In this document: piece by piece, positions 15,125 to 24,860 of the stretch | Layout of the letters: the number at the start of each line of letters is the position of its first letter | How positions within the stretch are numbered: the stretch's first letter is position 1 | DNA from: Butyrivibrio sp. | GTDB taxonomy: Bacteria > Bacillota > Clostridia > Lachnospirales > Lachnospiraceae | Reading direction: 5' to 3' | Assembly: GCA_023664865.1 (NCBI GenBank) | Contig: JAMPEU010000008.1 | Location: forward strand, 57,617-121,616 | DNA length: 64,000 nt | Notes under the pieces: model-generated | Seen by the model: the letters and a program-made list of their open reading frames with translations, nothing else | Databases searched by the model: none | What the model was told of the DNA's origin: nothing | Program-made: the position numbers and the translations under genes

Positions 15125-17398
15125 TTACTCCCACTCCACATCTTCCTCCGCTTTCGCATAGACATCTAACCGGTTCTCGACATCAAGCCTATTGACAATC
15201 CAGCCTTTTGCCATGCACATCTTGATAAAATCATCTATGCGGTTTTTTCCATACATTTCTTTAAGCGTAATTACCACGCCGAATTGCAATGCCTCTCTAT
15301 TTTTAGGCGTTGTACGGTCTTTTGTGTAAATGCCAAGCCCCCACATTCCGGCATCATATGATTTTCTCGGCACGGCACGCTCCTTTATTTCTTCGCAGAG
15401 TCGTTTCACATTGTCCCACTTACGATAGATGCTTCTGGCTTCTTCTTCATAAATAATTTGTCCTTCTTCGGTCTGTTTGTTATCATCAATAGAATAAATT
15501 GTGGATTTTTCTCTAACTGTTTTTACCCTGCCGAAATGAATATCCATTTCCGTACTCGTATAATCAACTCCCTGATTTCTATCGCAAGGCGGAAAATAAA
15601 TCAATACAGCCCTCGCATAAAATGGGTGCCTACCATTAACTACCGGAACAGGCAGATTATATGTGTATGTCTCATAATCTTCTGCCGTTCCCATTATGAC
15701 GAACTTAATCTCATCATCTTTGGTATTAAGAATGTCTTCAATGCGTCTGGGTACGACGCCGTAGCCTAATGTATCCGATACTGCTCCATTACTTCTCCAA
15801 GCGGCTGCAGAATCAATAATTAAAGCTTTAGCAATTTCCCGACTGAGTCCCATGACATGAATAAGGTATGCTAACTTTCTGGATATCCACGACGCTGCAA
15901 ATGATGTTCCGACTCTATATACCGCCCCCAAATCATTAACGCAGACGGCAATCTGTTCATCCTGCCTTGTGCCGTCTCCCCCATAATAACTAATATCCGG
16001 CTTATGAAAAAAGGAAAGCACAGGACCTCTTCTTGCATAAGATGCCGGTTTTTCTTCAAAATCTACTGAATTTACCACAATCGAATTTAGCGAGTCCGCC
16101 GGTGAACCCACTTTCATATCCGAATGTTGTTTTCCATCCGGCGTATTTGTTCCTGCGACCACGAAAATTACATCATATTCACTCTGAATACGGTCTAACT
16201 CCGCCGCTTCGGGGGAAATGAAATTATCTTTAATCGGCTCCGGTGAGCCTAATGACAAATTCCATACTTTTATATCCCTATTGCCTGCCACAATATCTTT
16301 TATATTTCTCAAAACTGCGAATGAACTAAACCCTGACTGTCTGGAAACGCCGAAATGCCGCACCTTGAATCTTCCGCAGCCATCGTCCAGCCGCGGATTC
16401 CCTTTAGGACCGTCTACTATGATAGATGTTACTGCCGTTCCGTGATAAAAATCTTCCACTTCCAAGTCGATTTCCGGCGGCAGCATATTTCGATATTCCA
16501 CCCATTCATGAAAATACACGTTTTCGTCAAAATGAGTATCTATCACGCCTATCGTAGGCTCATTTGTGGGCTTTGGTATGATTATCCCACTATCTTTTTC
16601 TATCTTTTCATCAGAAATATCTTCCAGCCTTATTTGCGAAAAGTCTCTAACACTCATAGCAATCAAATATGGCGCTTTACTGTATAATAATTGAGCTTCA
16701 TCAGGCGATAGCAAAATCGTTGTCCCATCAATAATTCTTGTTTCCAAAATATTAATGCCAAACTTCGCTAATAGTTTTTTTGTCTCAACATTTGTCTTAT
16801 ATATAGTGATAATGCTCTCTTCTGTAACAGGCTCGTCATTCATATCTATATCGAAATATTCAACAAAAAAAGCATCTAAGACAGTATATAAAAAATTCGT
16901 TTTTTTCATATCCTGACGTGTATACGGATATTCCTTCCCCAACTTTTCAGTATGTTCTGCAGTGATTTTCCCGCTATAATCTTCTTGTATGATTTTGGAC
17001 GCAAGGACTAAATTATTTATTGCCCTGTCTATTGCGTCTATCTGAACATAATGAGTAAAAATATGTTTATGGATTTCACTTCCATTCGCAGTGGTTTCTG
17101 TCGCAAACTTTGCCCCACGAATTGATTCCGCCGGAGATTTGCCTTTTTCAGAGAGCAAAATTCTTAAACGGTTGCTCTTCGCAACAACGCGGATATAATG
17201 TACGCTGACAATCGCTCCTTCAATATCCCGATTTTTACTCCAATATTCTTTGATTCGCCTGAGTTGCTCTGCAAGTTCATTTAAATGCAGGGACGTTACG
17301 TTTTGGTTTGCCGGAAGTTTTGCCTGACCGAATCCGGCATCGTTTTTTCTTTTTTCAAATCTTCCCTTTAGTTGTAATATATTATTAATCTTCTTCAC
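15125..17398 (-). CDS. Subtilisin-like S8 serine peptidase, IetS-type
   Basis: A 757-aa cytoplasmic protein with no signal peptide. It has a 280-residue N-terminal extension, then a subtilase domain: Asp287 (GVIDTH), His319 (YHGTAV), oxyanion Asn418 (VAGTN) and Ser499 (GTSFAAS), all present. A C-terminal domain of about 200 residues follows. Its start overlaps the AAA+ gene by 14 nt, the arrangement of the anti-phage pair IetAS (ATPase plus serine protease). Inference: the ATPase senses infection or unfolds a target and the protease cuts it. Confidence 0.85.
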   Translation of the reverse strand: MKKINNILQLKGRFEKRKNDAGFGQAKLPANQNVTSLHLNELAEQLRRIKEYWSKNRDIEGAIVSVHYIRVVAKSNRLRILLSEKGKSPAESIRGAKFATETTANGSEIHKHIFTHYVQIDAIDRAINNLVLASKIIQEDYSGKITAEHTEKLGKEYPYTRQDMKKTNFLYTVLDAFFVEYFDIDMNDEPVTEESIITIYKTNVETKKLLAKFGINILETRIIDGTTILLSPDEAQLLYSKAPYLIAMSVRDFSQIRLEDISDEKIEKDSGIIIPKPTNEPTIGVIDTHFDENVYFHEWVEYRNMLPPEIDLEVEDFYHGTAVTSIIVDGPKGNPRLDDGCGRFKVRHFGVSRQSGFSSFAVLRNIKDIVAGNRDIKVWNLSLGSPEPIKDNFISPEAAELDRIQSEYDVIFVVAGTNTPDGKQHSDMKVGSPADSLNSIVVNSVDFEEKPASYARRGPVLSFFHKPDISYYGGDGTRQDEQIAVCVNDLGAVYRVGTSFAASWISRKLAYLIHVMGLSREIAKALIIDSAAAWRSNGAVSDTLGYGVVPRRIEDILNTKDDEIKFVIMGTAEDYETYTYNLPVPVVNGRHPFYARAVLIYFPPCDRNQGVDYTSTEMDIHFGRVKTVREKSTIYSIDDNKQTEEGQIIYEEEARSIYRKWDNVKRLCEEIKERAVPRKSYDAGMWGLGIYTKDRTTPKNREALQFGVVITLKEMYGKNRIDDFIKMCMAKGWIVNRLDVENRLDVYAKAEEDVEWE

Positions 17399-18431
17399 CG
17401 CCCTTCAACTCTCTTGAAACGCTGCTTTTTGACTTTTTCGTCAATATTTCTATTTCCCTGACTGTAAACCCTTGTTCCTGCAAAAGTTTCAAATTTTCCG
17501 GTTTTTCTTCGCAGACCGCATAATACAGCCGTCTAAAATAATCCATGCCGTCCTGTATATCACTAAATGCTACTGATGCTTTAATCAGATTTTTTAAATC
17601 GCCGGGATAACGCATTTTATCCGATAACTTCATTATTTTTCTAAATAGTCTTATGTCCCGGTTTCCTAATTTCAGCTTATCTAAATATCTGTTAAGCATT
17701 TTTTCGGCTATGTCCATCAGGTCGTCTTCTGAATATCTGTTAAAATCAATAACGCTGTCAAACCTTCTTATAAGAGCCTTATCGAAATGTTCAAATAGGT
17801 TCGTCGTCGCTACAAGCACCACATTTTCATTCATGCGCTCAAATGCTTTTAATAACGCCGACGTCGCGCGCCCCATTTCCCTATGGTCATTTGAATTTGT
17901 ACGGTCAAGCGCCAGTGCATCTATTTCATCAAAAAGCACAACTACCTTATCAGGCTGTACAAACCCGTTAATTTCCTTAAACAATTCAGACAAATTTTTC
18001 TGCGTCTGCCCTAATTTACTGTCAACCACGGAAGAAAAATCTATCATATATATTTCTCTATTTAAAATCCGTGCTAATTGTTTTACTGCTTCTGTCTTTC
18101 CCGTACCCGGCGCACCTTGAAAAAGAAATTTGTTAATGCCTATATGTCTCTCAACAGCATTGACAACTCCCAGAAGGTCTTGTGTAATTTCGTCCGGAAG
18201 TAACAGCATATCCTCTTTTGCTTCAATTTTTTCAAAAAAAGCAGATTCATTCTCTGACATCTGCGGAACAAAAGTGTTGACATTTGACATTAATGACATA
18301 ATGTATTCTGCAAGCTGATAATCTCCCGCTTGGTCGAAATCTTTCGCTATCTCATAAGCTTCGCTCCGAAAAGCGGCGTCATTCTTCTCAGCATAATATT
18401 TTACCAGATTAATTACATTCTTCTTCTTCAT
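17385..18431 (-). CDS. AAA+ ATPase, IetA-type partner of the subtilase
   Basis: A 348-aa AAA+ protein: Walker A GAPGTGKT (106-113), Walker B VVVLFDEID (163-171), sensor-1 Asn211 in VATTN, and an arginine-finger-like IRRFD (221-225). The N-terminal 90 residues are helical and the C-terminus has a small basic tail. First gene of the pair, behind its own consensus promoter at 18515-18543, and overlapping the subtilase gene by 14 nt. The gene pair, order and overlap support assignment to the IetAS defence type. Confidence 0.85.
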   Translation of the reverse strand: MKKKNVINLVKYYAEKNDAAFRSEAYEIAKDFDQAGDYQLAEYIMSLMSNVNTFVPQMSENESAFFEKIEAKEDMLLLPDEITQDLLGVVNAVERHIGINKFLFQGAPGTGKTEAVKQLARILNREIYMIDFSSVVDSKLGQTQKNLSELFKEINGFVQPDKVVVLFDEIDALALDRTNSNDHREMGRATSALLKAFERMNENVVLVATTNLFEHFDKALIRRFDSVIDFNRYSEDDLMDIAEKMLNRYLDKLKLGNRDIRLFRKIMKLSDKMRYPGDLKNLIKASVAFSDIQDGMDYFRRLYYAVCEEKPENLKLLQEQGFTVREIEILTKKSKSSVSRELKGGEED

Positions 18432-18514
18432 AACGCATTATCTCCCTATAAATCTCATACCAGGTAATTATTATTCTATTCTTGAATCTGGCATTACCTA
18501 TTGATTTATATACA

Positions 18515-18543
18515 ATTGTAGTTTGTTGGGACAAATATGTCAA
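18515..18543 (-). promoter_or_regulatory. Promoter of the AAA+/subtilase operon
   Basis: On the minus strand TTGACA (18543-18538), exactly 17 bp, TACAAT (18520-18515). It lies 40 bp beyond the HlyD-family stop, so the defence operon has its own start and does not depend on the ABC operon upstream. Confidence 0.75.
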
Positions 18544-18583
18544 TAGTAGGACAATTATTTCAAAGCAAAAAAGAAGAGGTCTG

Positions 18584-20011
18584 TCAATACCTGACAACCT
18601 CTCCATTCTTCACTTCCGCCGTTGACGAAACGACTATGCAGCTGCTATCGTCCAGCGCCCCTTCCAACGCCGCCCAGTTTTCATTCTCGTCCAGCACTTT
18701 TACGGATATCTGCTCCACATAATACTCCATGCCAAGAATCCCTTCCCGCTCCTTCACCACATACACATAATTTCTGGCGTCTGATGTTTGGTGGACTGCG
18801 GCAGGCGTTATACAACAGGGATATTTCTCACCGGGTTCGGAATGCCTCATTGTGCCTGATAGTCCGGGCGTACCCACTCCGTCGGGAAGATTCGCATAGA
18901 GTTCATAGCTGCCCGGCACACTATCACTCTCAACCAGATAATCTATCTTAAAGTCCTCGCTCTTACTGCTACCGTCCAGTTTCAGGGATATCATGTCATT
19001 CAGCCCGATATATTTTTTCTGCTCCTTATCAATGACGGCTTTAAACTGGCAGGGTACGGTATCATCGGCAAAAAGCATTACCGCCGTATCAGGCGTCCTG
19101 CTGCCTATGCTTATATAAATATCCGTGATTAACCCTTCCCTTTCGGCGCTAATCTGCCCTTCCGCATCTTTGATTGCCTGATACTCGCCAAGTTCCGCCT
19201 GAATTACAGACAGCTCTTCCTGTAAACCGGCAAGCGTCGCCTGCAAGTCCGACATTTCAAGCTGACATGCCTCAAGCGTCGTATCCACCTGATCAGGGAA
19301 GTTTATATCATCTATCCGCCGCTGCGCCTCCTTCATATTATTAGCCCTATTCCATTTGGCGTCCCCTTCCGCATATGCCGCCGCCTGCAGGGCGTCTTCA
19401 AGCTCTTCCTCGCTGCGCCCGTCTTCCTCACTGTAGTTTTCCAACGCATCTTCCGCCTCGCTTACCTCATTCGACGCTCTCCCGACCAATGTATCTTCAT
19501 GCCTTGCCAAAGCGTCATAATCTTCTTTTGCCCGCTGCGCCTCTATTATCTTCTCCACAGCCGCAATCTCCCTATTGAGAGCAAGCGTATCAATCTGCAG
19601 CTGTTTCTCGGAAATCTGCGTCTGCTGCCCGGATATCTTCAGCTGCTGCGCGGCAATCTCCTGCCGCTTGCCTTCCATAATCTCTTCCAAGTCTTCCATA
19701 TCTATTGTAAAAAGCACATCGCCTTCTTCCACCCTATCGCCGACAGTCACGTCAATTCTGTCTATGCGCAGCCCGCTCATGGCATTGATAGGGTTCTTAT
19801 TTCCCGCAATGACTATCCCTTCCGCCTCCACGATATGCTCCACATATTTCTGCTCGATGCCCTCCGTCGTAACTACAGGCAGCCGTGACACATATATGCT
19901 TTTGGAAATAACCGTACACAGCCACATAAACGCAAGAAATATCAAAAAGCCCACTACCATTTTTTTCTTCCTATTTTCCACGCTATTTTCCTCCTGCTTT
20001 TCACTCTTCAT
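18584..20011 (-). CDS. HlyD-family membrane-fusion adaptor
   Basis: A 475-aa protein with one N-terminal transmembrane helix (VVGFLIFLAFMWLCTVIS). A biotinyl-lipoyl-like half (GLRIDRIDVTVGDRVEEGDV) is followed by a long coiled coil (about residues 110-300, rich in Gln/Glu/Ala) and a beta-barrel/C-terminal part. This is the architecture of ABC or RND periplasmic adaptors, which in Gram-positives link a membrane transporter to the wall. No cognate efflux permease or ATPase is next to it. It ends an operon of sugar-ABC genes, an odd partner. Element B2 lies just upstream. Confidence 0.8.
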   Translation of the reverse strand: MKSEKQEENSVENRKKKMVVGFLIFLAFMWLCTVISKSIYVSRLPVVTTEGIEQKYVEHIVEAEGIVIAGNKNPINAMSGLRIDRIDVTVGDRVEEGDVLFTIDMEDLEEIMEGKRQEIAAQQLKISGQQTQISEKQLQIDTLALNREIAAVEKIIEAQRAKEDYDALARHEDTLVGRASNEVSEAEDALENYSEEDGRSEEELEDALQAAAYAEGDAKWNRANNMKEAQRRIDDINFPDQVDTTLEACQLEMSDLQATLAGLQEELSVIQAELGEYQAIKDAEGQISAEREGLITDIYISIGSRTPDTAVMLFADDTVPCQFKAVIDKEQKKYIGLNDMISLKLDGSSKSEDFKIDYLVESDSVPGSYELYANLPDGVGTPGLSGTMRHSEPGEKYPCCITPAAVHQTSDARNYVYVVKEREGILGMEYYVEQISVKVLDENENWAALEGALDDSSCIVVSSTAEVKNGEVVRY

Positions 20012-20041
20012 ATTTCCTTAACTACAATTTTTCTGTACCCA

Positions 20042-20131
20042 GAGCTTAGATGAAATAAACAAAATAAGGGGCGACTTACCGCTTTTCAGGCATGGAGCTC
20101 CGTTTTTGTTTATTTCATCTAAGCTCGTGAC
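20042..20131 (+). repeat. Palindromic element family B, copy 2 (B2)
   Basis: A 90-bp palindrome between the second permease gene and the HlyD gene. The outer arms are gagcttagatgaaataaac and its exact complement. The inner stem ggggc/gctcc has one G-T wobble, and the loop gacttaccgcttttcaggca is as in B1, B3 and B4. It is oriented opposite to transcription of the operon. Confidence 0.9.
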
Positions 20132-20142
20132 ACTAAATAATT

Positions 20143-21018
20143 TCATTCCTTCAACCCCGAAAAAATAATCCCCTGTTCCAGATAGTCCTGCCCCCAGACG
20201 AACACAAACACAGCCGGGATAAGCGTAATAAGCGATGCCACGAAAGCATAGCCCGCCCGCGCCCATGTAATCTCCGGCAGATATAAGGACAAAGGCCACA
20301 ACGCTTTATCCTCTATGAACGCCATCGGCTGCTCCATCATATTCCAATATTCCAGAAAACCCAGCGTCACCGCTGACAGCAGCCCGCTTTTTCCCAGCGG
20401 CATCCCTAATTTTATAAAAATCCCTATTTCTCCGGCTCCGTCTATCCTTGCCGCCTCGAACAACTGCGGCGGAATACAGCGAAACCCGCCATATGTAAGG
20501 AATATGGGAAAAGTTGAAAATACCGCGGGCAGGATAACCGCCTGCTGCGTATTTAAAAGCCCCAGACTTTCAAGGGCAAGATAACTTGAAAGCATCGTGA
20601 CCTGAAAAGGCAGGAGCATAAGCACGACATATAACGCAAACAACAGCCTTGAACCCTTTACTTTATATACGGCAAACGCCCACGCCGCAGGCACGCCGAT
20701 TATAAGCTGCCCTATCAGGATACAGCCCGTTATTTTAATAGAGTTCCAGAAAAGCACGAAAAACTGCGGCGTCATAAATAAAAGACTGGCATAATTCTCA
20801 AAGGTTGGATAATCCGGCACGATTTTCCAGCCGATATACTCCTCTCCGCCCGCAAAAACAGGCGTCAGATACAGCCTTAACTCTCCATCGCCCATCACGG
20901 AGCCTGTTATCAGCAGGATAATAGGGAGAAAAGTGAAAAGCGCGGGGATAAGAAGAGTTATTGTGGTTATTTCGGTTTTTATCATGTTTTTAATATTCTT
21001 AATATTCTTCACTTCCAC
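20143..21018 (-). CDS. Carbohydrate ABC transporter permease (MalG type)
   Basis: GTG start with aaaggagaa upstream; 291 aa. About six transmembrane segments are present. The EAA loop EAARIDGAGEIGIFIKLGMP is the docking site for the ATPase. It would form the channel together with the 21562-22443 permease and receive substrate from the 22403-24817 binding protein. No ATP-binding gene is nearby, so a shared ATPase (MsmX-like) elsewhere in the genome is likely. It is separated from the other permease by palindromes A2 and D, an unusual gap within an operon. Confidence 0.9.
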   Translation of the reverse strand: MEVKNIKNIKNMIKTEITTITLLIPALFTFLPIILLITGSVMGDGELRLYLTPVFAGGEEYIGWKIVPDYPTFENYASLLFMTPQFFVLFWNSIKITGCILIGQLIIGVPAAWAFAVYKVKGSRLLFALYVVLMLLPFQVTMLSSYLALESLGLLNTQQAVILPAVFSTFPIFLTYGGFRCIPPQLFEAARIDGAGEIGIFIKLGMPLGKSGLLSAVTLGFLEYWNMMEQPMAFIEDKALWPLSLYLPEITWARAGYAFVASLITLIPAVFVFVWGQDYLEQGIIFSGLKE

Positions 21019-21080
21019 ACTTCTCCTTTCTTTCTATCCTGTACATTAAGCATTTGCTAAACAACACTCTTTAATAGGCT

Positions 21081-21227
21081 ACGTTGTACAATATATACAA
21101 AACAACGTAGGGCACGCTCCCGCTGCATTGCCGCCAGTAGCGGTACATAAGGTGCTAAAATACAGCACCTAAGTACCGACGGCGGCAGAGCGCCCTGCTT
21201 ATGTTTTGTATATATTGTACAACTCAC
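21081..21227 (+). repeat. Palindromic element family A, copy 2 (A2)
   Basis: A 147-bp inverted repeat with the same arms as A1 (acgttgtacaatatataca at the left; the complement ending in gtacaactcac at the right). The inner hairpin is agcggtac...gtaccg. It lacks mini-palindrome C. It lies between the two permease genes, opposite in orientation to their transcription. Confidence 0.9.
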
Positions 21228-21365
21228 ACTTTGAAATAGTAATTTTTCACAATTATTTATTCTGCACATATATTTATAAAATCTATTTCCCTAATACTCC
21301 AACAAGTATCATTCTAAAACTTCCTAACTTATATCATTGATATCAATGTATTGATGAGTTGTTGG

Positions 21366-21517
21366 GCGACATGGACTCATATGCTTCCTCTTGAGGTCCT
21401 TGGAAAACGCCGGTACTTAGTGAAAAAGCCTGCCTTTCGGCTTTTGAACTTAGTACCGCTGCGATTTTCCACGGAGTGAGAACGTGCCTCAAGTGGAAGC
21501 ATATGAGTCCATGTCGC
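21366..21517. repeat. Large palindrome D
   Basis: Arms of about 31 bp (gcgacatggactcatatgct continuing to cttgagg) pair with one mismatch. A second short stem (tggaaaa/ttttcca) and an inner hairpin ccggtacttag / cttagtaccg follow. The inner hairpin is the same as in family A. Only one copy is present in the window. With A2 it fills the 543-bp gap between the two permease genes, which holds no gene. Confidence 0.8.
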
Positions 21518-21561
21518 ATTCCACCACATACCCCGTTTTCTACCTGAACACCTAACTTCTA

Positions 21562-22443
21562 CTATGTCTCTCTATCCCACATCCGCTGCAACACCATAAT
21601 CACCACAAACAAAAACCCGCCCACGCAGACCGCTGCAGCCGCCATCTTATCAAAGTCCAGCCCAACGAACCAGTTATTAAACAAATGCTGCAGCAAATAT
21701 ATATCCTGCTGCGGATAAGCCCCCGCGACCAGATAGGCTTCTCTATATATCTTGAACGAATTTAAAAACGAAAGAATCACTATGGTATACAAACTGCCAA
21801 GCAGGTTGGGGAGCATAATCCTAAAAAAGCATTGTACCCCCGACGCACCATCTACCTTTGCCGCCTCTATCATTTCATTAGGAATACCCATAATTCCGGC
21901 AAGCCACAGGACTACCGTGTAGCCCGTGTTTTTCCACAGGTAGCTGAACACCAGTACCCATAAGGCTGCGCCGCTCCCCAGATAATCCGTATTCACTTCG
22001 CCCCACAGTCCGCTCCACTCTCCTAACCGCGTCAGCGCAAGATTCAGAAACCCTTGCCTGTAGAAAAACATCTTCCACACGAGTACAATCGTCGCCGTCG
22101 GCATGGCGAGCGGAAACAGATACAGGGATTTAATAACGCCCTTATTCTTTAATTTACTAAGCGGCAGTGCAATCATAAGCCCGACTATGACTAACAGCGG
22201 AATGCAGATTCCGGTAAAGCGGAAAGTGTTTTTTACCGCAAGCCTGAACGCATGATTAGCAAAAATCGTGCGGTAATTCTGCACTCCGGTAAACCGGTTA
22301 GTAACTGCCGTAGTAAATGAACGTTTTATCACGTCTAAAAACGGAACCAGCACGAAAACCGCTACTCCAAGCAGGCTGGGCGTCATAAACAGGAAGAATA
22401 TTCTATTCCGCCATATAGATTGAAATTTTCTTCTCAATCTCAT
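21562..22443 (-). CDS. Sugar ABC transporter permease (MalF type)
   Basis: A 293-aa inner-membrane protein with six transmembrane segments and the EAA loop EAAKVDGASGVQCFFRIMLP. The gene starts 41 nt inside the end of the binding-protein gene, with no later Met before the first helix, so the two are translationally coupled. Partner of the MalG-type permease downstream. The sugar cannot be told from the sequence. Confidence 0.9.
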   Translation of the reverse strand: MRLRRKFQSIWRNRIFFLFMTPSLLGVAVFVLVPFLDVIKRSFTTAVTNRFTGVQNYRTIFANHAFRLAVKNTFRFTGICIPLLVIVGLMIALPLSKLKNKGVIKSLYLFPLAMPTATIVLVWKMFFYRQGFLNLALTRLGEWSGLWGEVNTDYLGSGAALWVLVFSYLWKNTGYTVVLWLAGIMGIPNEMIEAAKVDGASGVQCFFRIMLPNLLGSLYTIVILSFLNSFKIYREAYLVAGAYPQQDIYLLQHLFNNWFVGLDFDKMAAAAVCVGGFLFVVIMVLQRMWDRET

Positions 22444-24817
22444 TCACCGCTTCCTCAAGGCTCATATGCCCTCCTAAATATGACGCGCCCGTCTGGTAAA
22501 CCGCATCCTCCAGCGTAACATCTTCTATATACGGAGTGCGCAGTTCTTCCATACATTTCTTAAGCGCTGCTATATCGTCTTCGTCAGACTGATACACTAC
22601 AAATGTCATCTCAATTCCGTCAGGATCACCACCGCCTATATATCCATAAGCCCCATCTTCGCCCAGCCAGCTTTCATCAACTGCAAAGCTCTCCATAAAC
22701 GCCGACTTATTTACCGCAATGCCGTAATAGAGCTTGGACTGGTTCTCTTTGCCCAGACACAGCCGCACAAACTCTTCCGCCGCTACGGAATTTCCTGATG
22801 CCGCGCTTATGCCAAGCAGAGTTTTGGCACAGAAAACATTACTGCTCTGTCCGTTCATCATCTTCCACTTGCTCTCTTCAAATCCTTTCACTTTATTTAT
22901 AGAATGAAGATCATCATATCCGCTGAATACAATGTCTGCCATTGCCCCCGATACCAGTTCCCGCATTCCACATGTATAGCTCAGCCCATCTATACTTGTT
23001 CTAAAATACCGTGATTCTTCCCGCGTTTCGTCAAAGTTTTTCTCCCAATATGCATTAGTATCCGCATACTGCTTAACTTTCTCCGTAGACGCGCCTTCCA
23101 TCTGCGCATCATATATTCTCTTGCTCTGCGCCAGAAATTCCTCTATTGCCTCTCTATCAAGTTCGCCGCCCACAGTCCATGCCGGAACGCACACCATTGC
23201 AAAATAGCGCAATATTCCTTTTTCCGAATAAATACCAAACAAATCCTTGCCCGGCTTATCTTCTCTGATTTTTTCCGCCATATCTGCTATACCGGTCAGG
23301 TCATTTGCTCCTGATATATATTTTTCATCTCCCGCTATAACCGGAATCTGAATTTCACAGGGCATTGCATACGTCTTATCGCCCTTTTTCATCGCCTGTA
23401 CGATATTCTCAAATACTTCGTCTTCGCCGCTTAAGCTGCTTAAAATTCCGCTTAAATCGGTCAACAAGCCTTTTTCAATATATGAGTCCATCGGCAAGCC
23501 GTCTAAAATCAGGATATCCGGACCATTTCCCGACATAATCTCTGTATTAAGGCTCTTTATCGCGTCCTCTCTGGTCGCCGCGCCGCCTGTCTCCATGCCG
23601 ACTTCATACTCGATGGAAATATCCGTATGTATGGTCTGATATAATGCTATCGCCTGACGCACGGTATCATTTTCTTTCAGGCTGTATATCTTAAGCCTGT
23701 CGCTCGGCACAGTCGCCACATTAGCATCGTAAGTATAACGCACAAGCCTGCCGCCGCTGAATATAGTAAGAAATTCATTATTTTCCAGCATAACCATACC
23801 ATATATGCCATATGCGGGATTGCCAAATGTGCTAAGGCTGCCCTCGATAAGCTGTTCAACCGTGCTGCCGCCTATCGCATGACGGTGCAGGCCTTTTTTG
23901 CCTGCTATATACATAACTCCGTCTTCGCCGTTAAAATAATGCACCGCATAAGTTTCTTCACCGCTGAAAGCATTGCCGCTTGGATAATACTCGTTAATGA
24001 AATCTTCCAAACATTCATCTTTGACATATTCCTTCTTCTCTATATCATAGAGCAGCGGAGCGCTGTATCTTGCCCCATCTATCAGCATAAGACTGCCATA
24101 GAAACGGATATACTCCGGACCGCTCTCCTGCAGCGTCACAAAAAGCTCGCAGCTTCCATCGGATTTTACCTCATATACATTACTGTTACCCAGAACACCG
24201 GCAAAAACCCTTCCGTCGTCCGATACTCCTACACCGCGGAAATAGCTATCTCCCTCCGCTGGAAGAGCTGCAATGATTTCCGTTCCGTCCGGTTTAAAAA
24301 TATACAAATCCATCTTAAAAATCCCTGACTCTTCCGAGTTTGATTCGCTGGCGCGTATAACCGCGGCAGTACCGTCCGCTCCGAAGGCGATTGCGCTAAT
24401 ATAGACTTTCTCCTCAAGCAGCTTGGTATGCCATGCAAAATTATCTTCCTGCCATGTCTCGCCGTTATCCTCCGAAATCAGAAATCTTGCGTCCGCGTCG
24501 GCAATAATAATTCTACCGTCATTCAATTTATACATTCTGTTAAATCCGACAAGACTATCCGACATATCCGTAACAGTCTCCACATACCGCCCCATAGCGA
24601 TATTTCCGTCAGTTTGCTGCGGCGTCTGTGTGCCGTCCCCACTCCCGCTGTTTTCGGGAATTATTTCTTCCGGCGCACCTGTTGCATTTATTCCACTCGT
24701 ATTATTACTATTACCTGTGCTATTATCTGCGCCTGTTTTGCCGCAGCCCGCCAGACATATGACTAACATCACCATTGCCAGCAGCGCCGCCGACATTCTT
24801 TTTGCTTTCATTTTCAT
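22403..24817 (-). CDS. Lipoprotein solute-binding protein fused to a propeller-like N-terminal domain
   Basis: 804 aa. The lipoprotein signal ends in CLAGC. A Ser/Asn/Thr-rich linker is followed by about 300 residues of repeated beta-strand units. These include a sialidase-type Asp-box-like stretch (RFLISEDNGETWQED), as in beta-propellers. From about residue 390 it becomes a family-1 extracellular solute-binding protein (LKIYSLKENDTVRQAIALYQ, GPDILILDGLPMDSYIEKGL). Normal binding proteins are about 420 aa, so the N-terminal half is an extra domain. It starts the ABC operon and overlaps the permease gene by 41 nt. Confidence 0.85.
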   Translation of the reverse strand: MKMKAKRMSAALLAMVMLVICLAGCGKTGADNSTGNSNNTSGINATGAPEEIIPENSGSGDGTQTPQQTDGNIAMGRYVETVTDMSDSLVGFNRMYKLNDGRIIIADADARFLISEDNGETWQEDNFAWHTKLLEEKVYISAIAFGADGTAAVIRASESNSEESGIFKMDLYIFKPDGTEIIAALPAEGDSYFRGVGVSDDGRVFAGVLGNSNVYEVKSDGSCELFVTLQESGPEYIRFYGSLMLIDGARYSAPLLYDIEKKEYVKDECLEDFINEYYPSGNAFSGEETYAVHYFNGEDGVMYIAGKKGLHRHAIGGSTVEQLIEGSLSTFGNPAYGIYGMVMLENNEFLTIFSGGRLVRYTYDANVATVPSDRLKIYSLKENDTVRQAIALYQTIHTDISIEYEVGMETGGAATREDAIKSLNTEIMSGNGPDILILDGLPMDSYIEKGLLTDLSGILSSLSGEDEVFENIVQAMKKGDKTYAMPCEIQIPVIAGDEKYISGANDLTGIADMAEKIREDKPGKDLFGIYSEKGILRYFAMVCVPAWTVGGELDREAIEEFLAQSKRIYDAQMEGASTEKVKQYADTNAYWEKNFDETREESRYFRTSIDGLSYTCGMRELVSGAMADIVFSGYDDLHSINKVKGFEESKWKMMNGQSSNVFCAKTLLGISAASGNSVAAEEFVRLCLGKENQSKLYYGIAVNKSAFMESFAVDESWLGEDGAYGYIGGGDPDGIEMTFVVYQSDEDDIAALKKCMEELRTPYIEDVTLEDAVYQTGASYLGGHMSLEEAVNEIEKKISIYMAE

Positions 24818-24860
24818 TTTGATATACTTGCTCCTCTCATTTCTTTGATTTGAATAGCTA

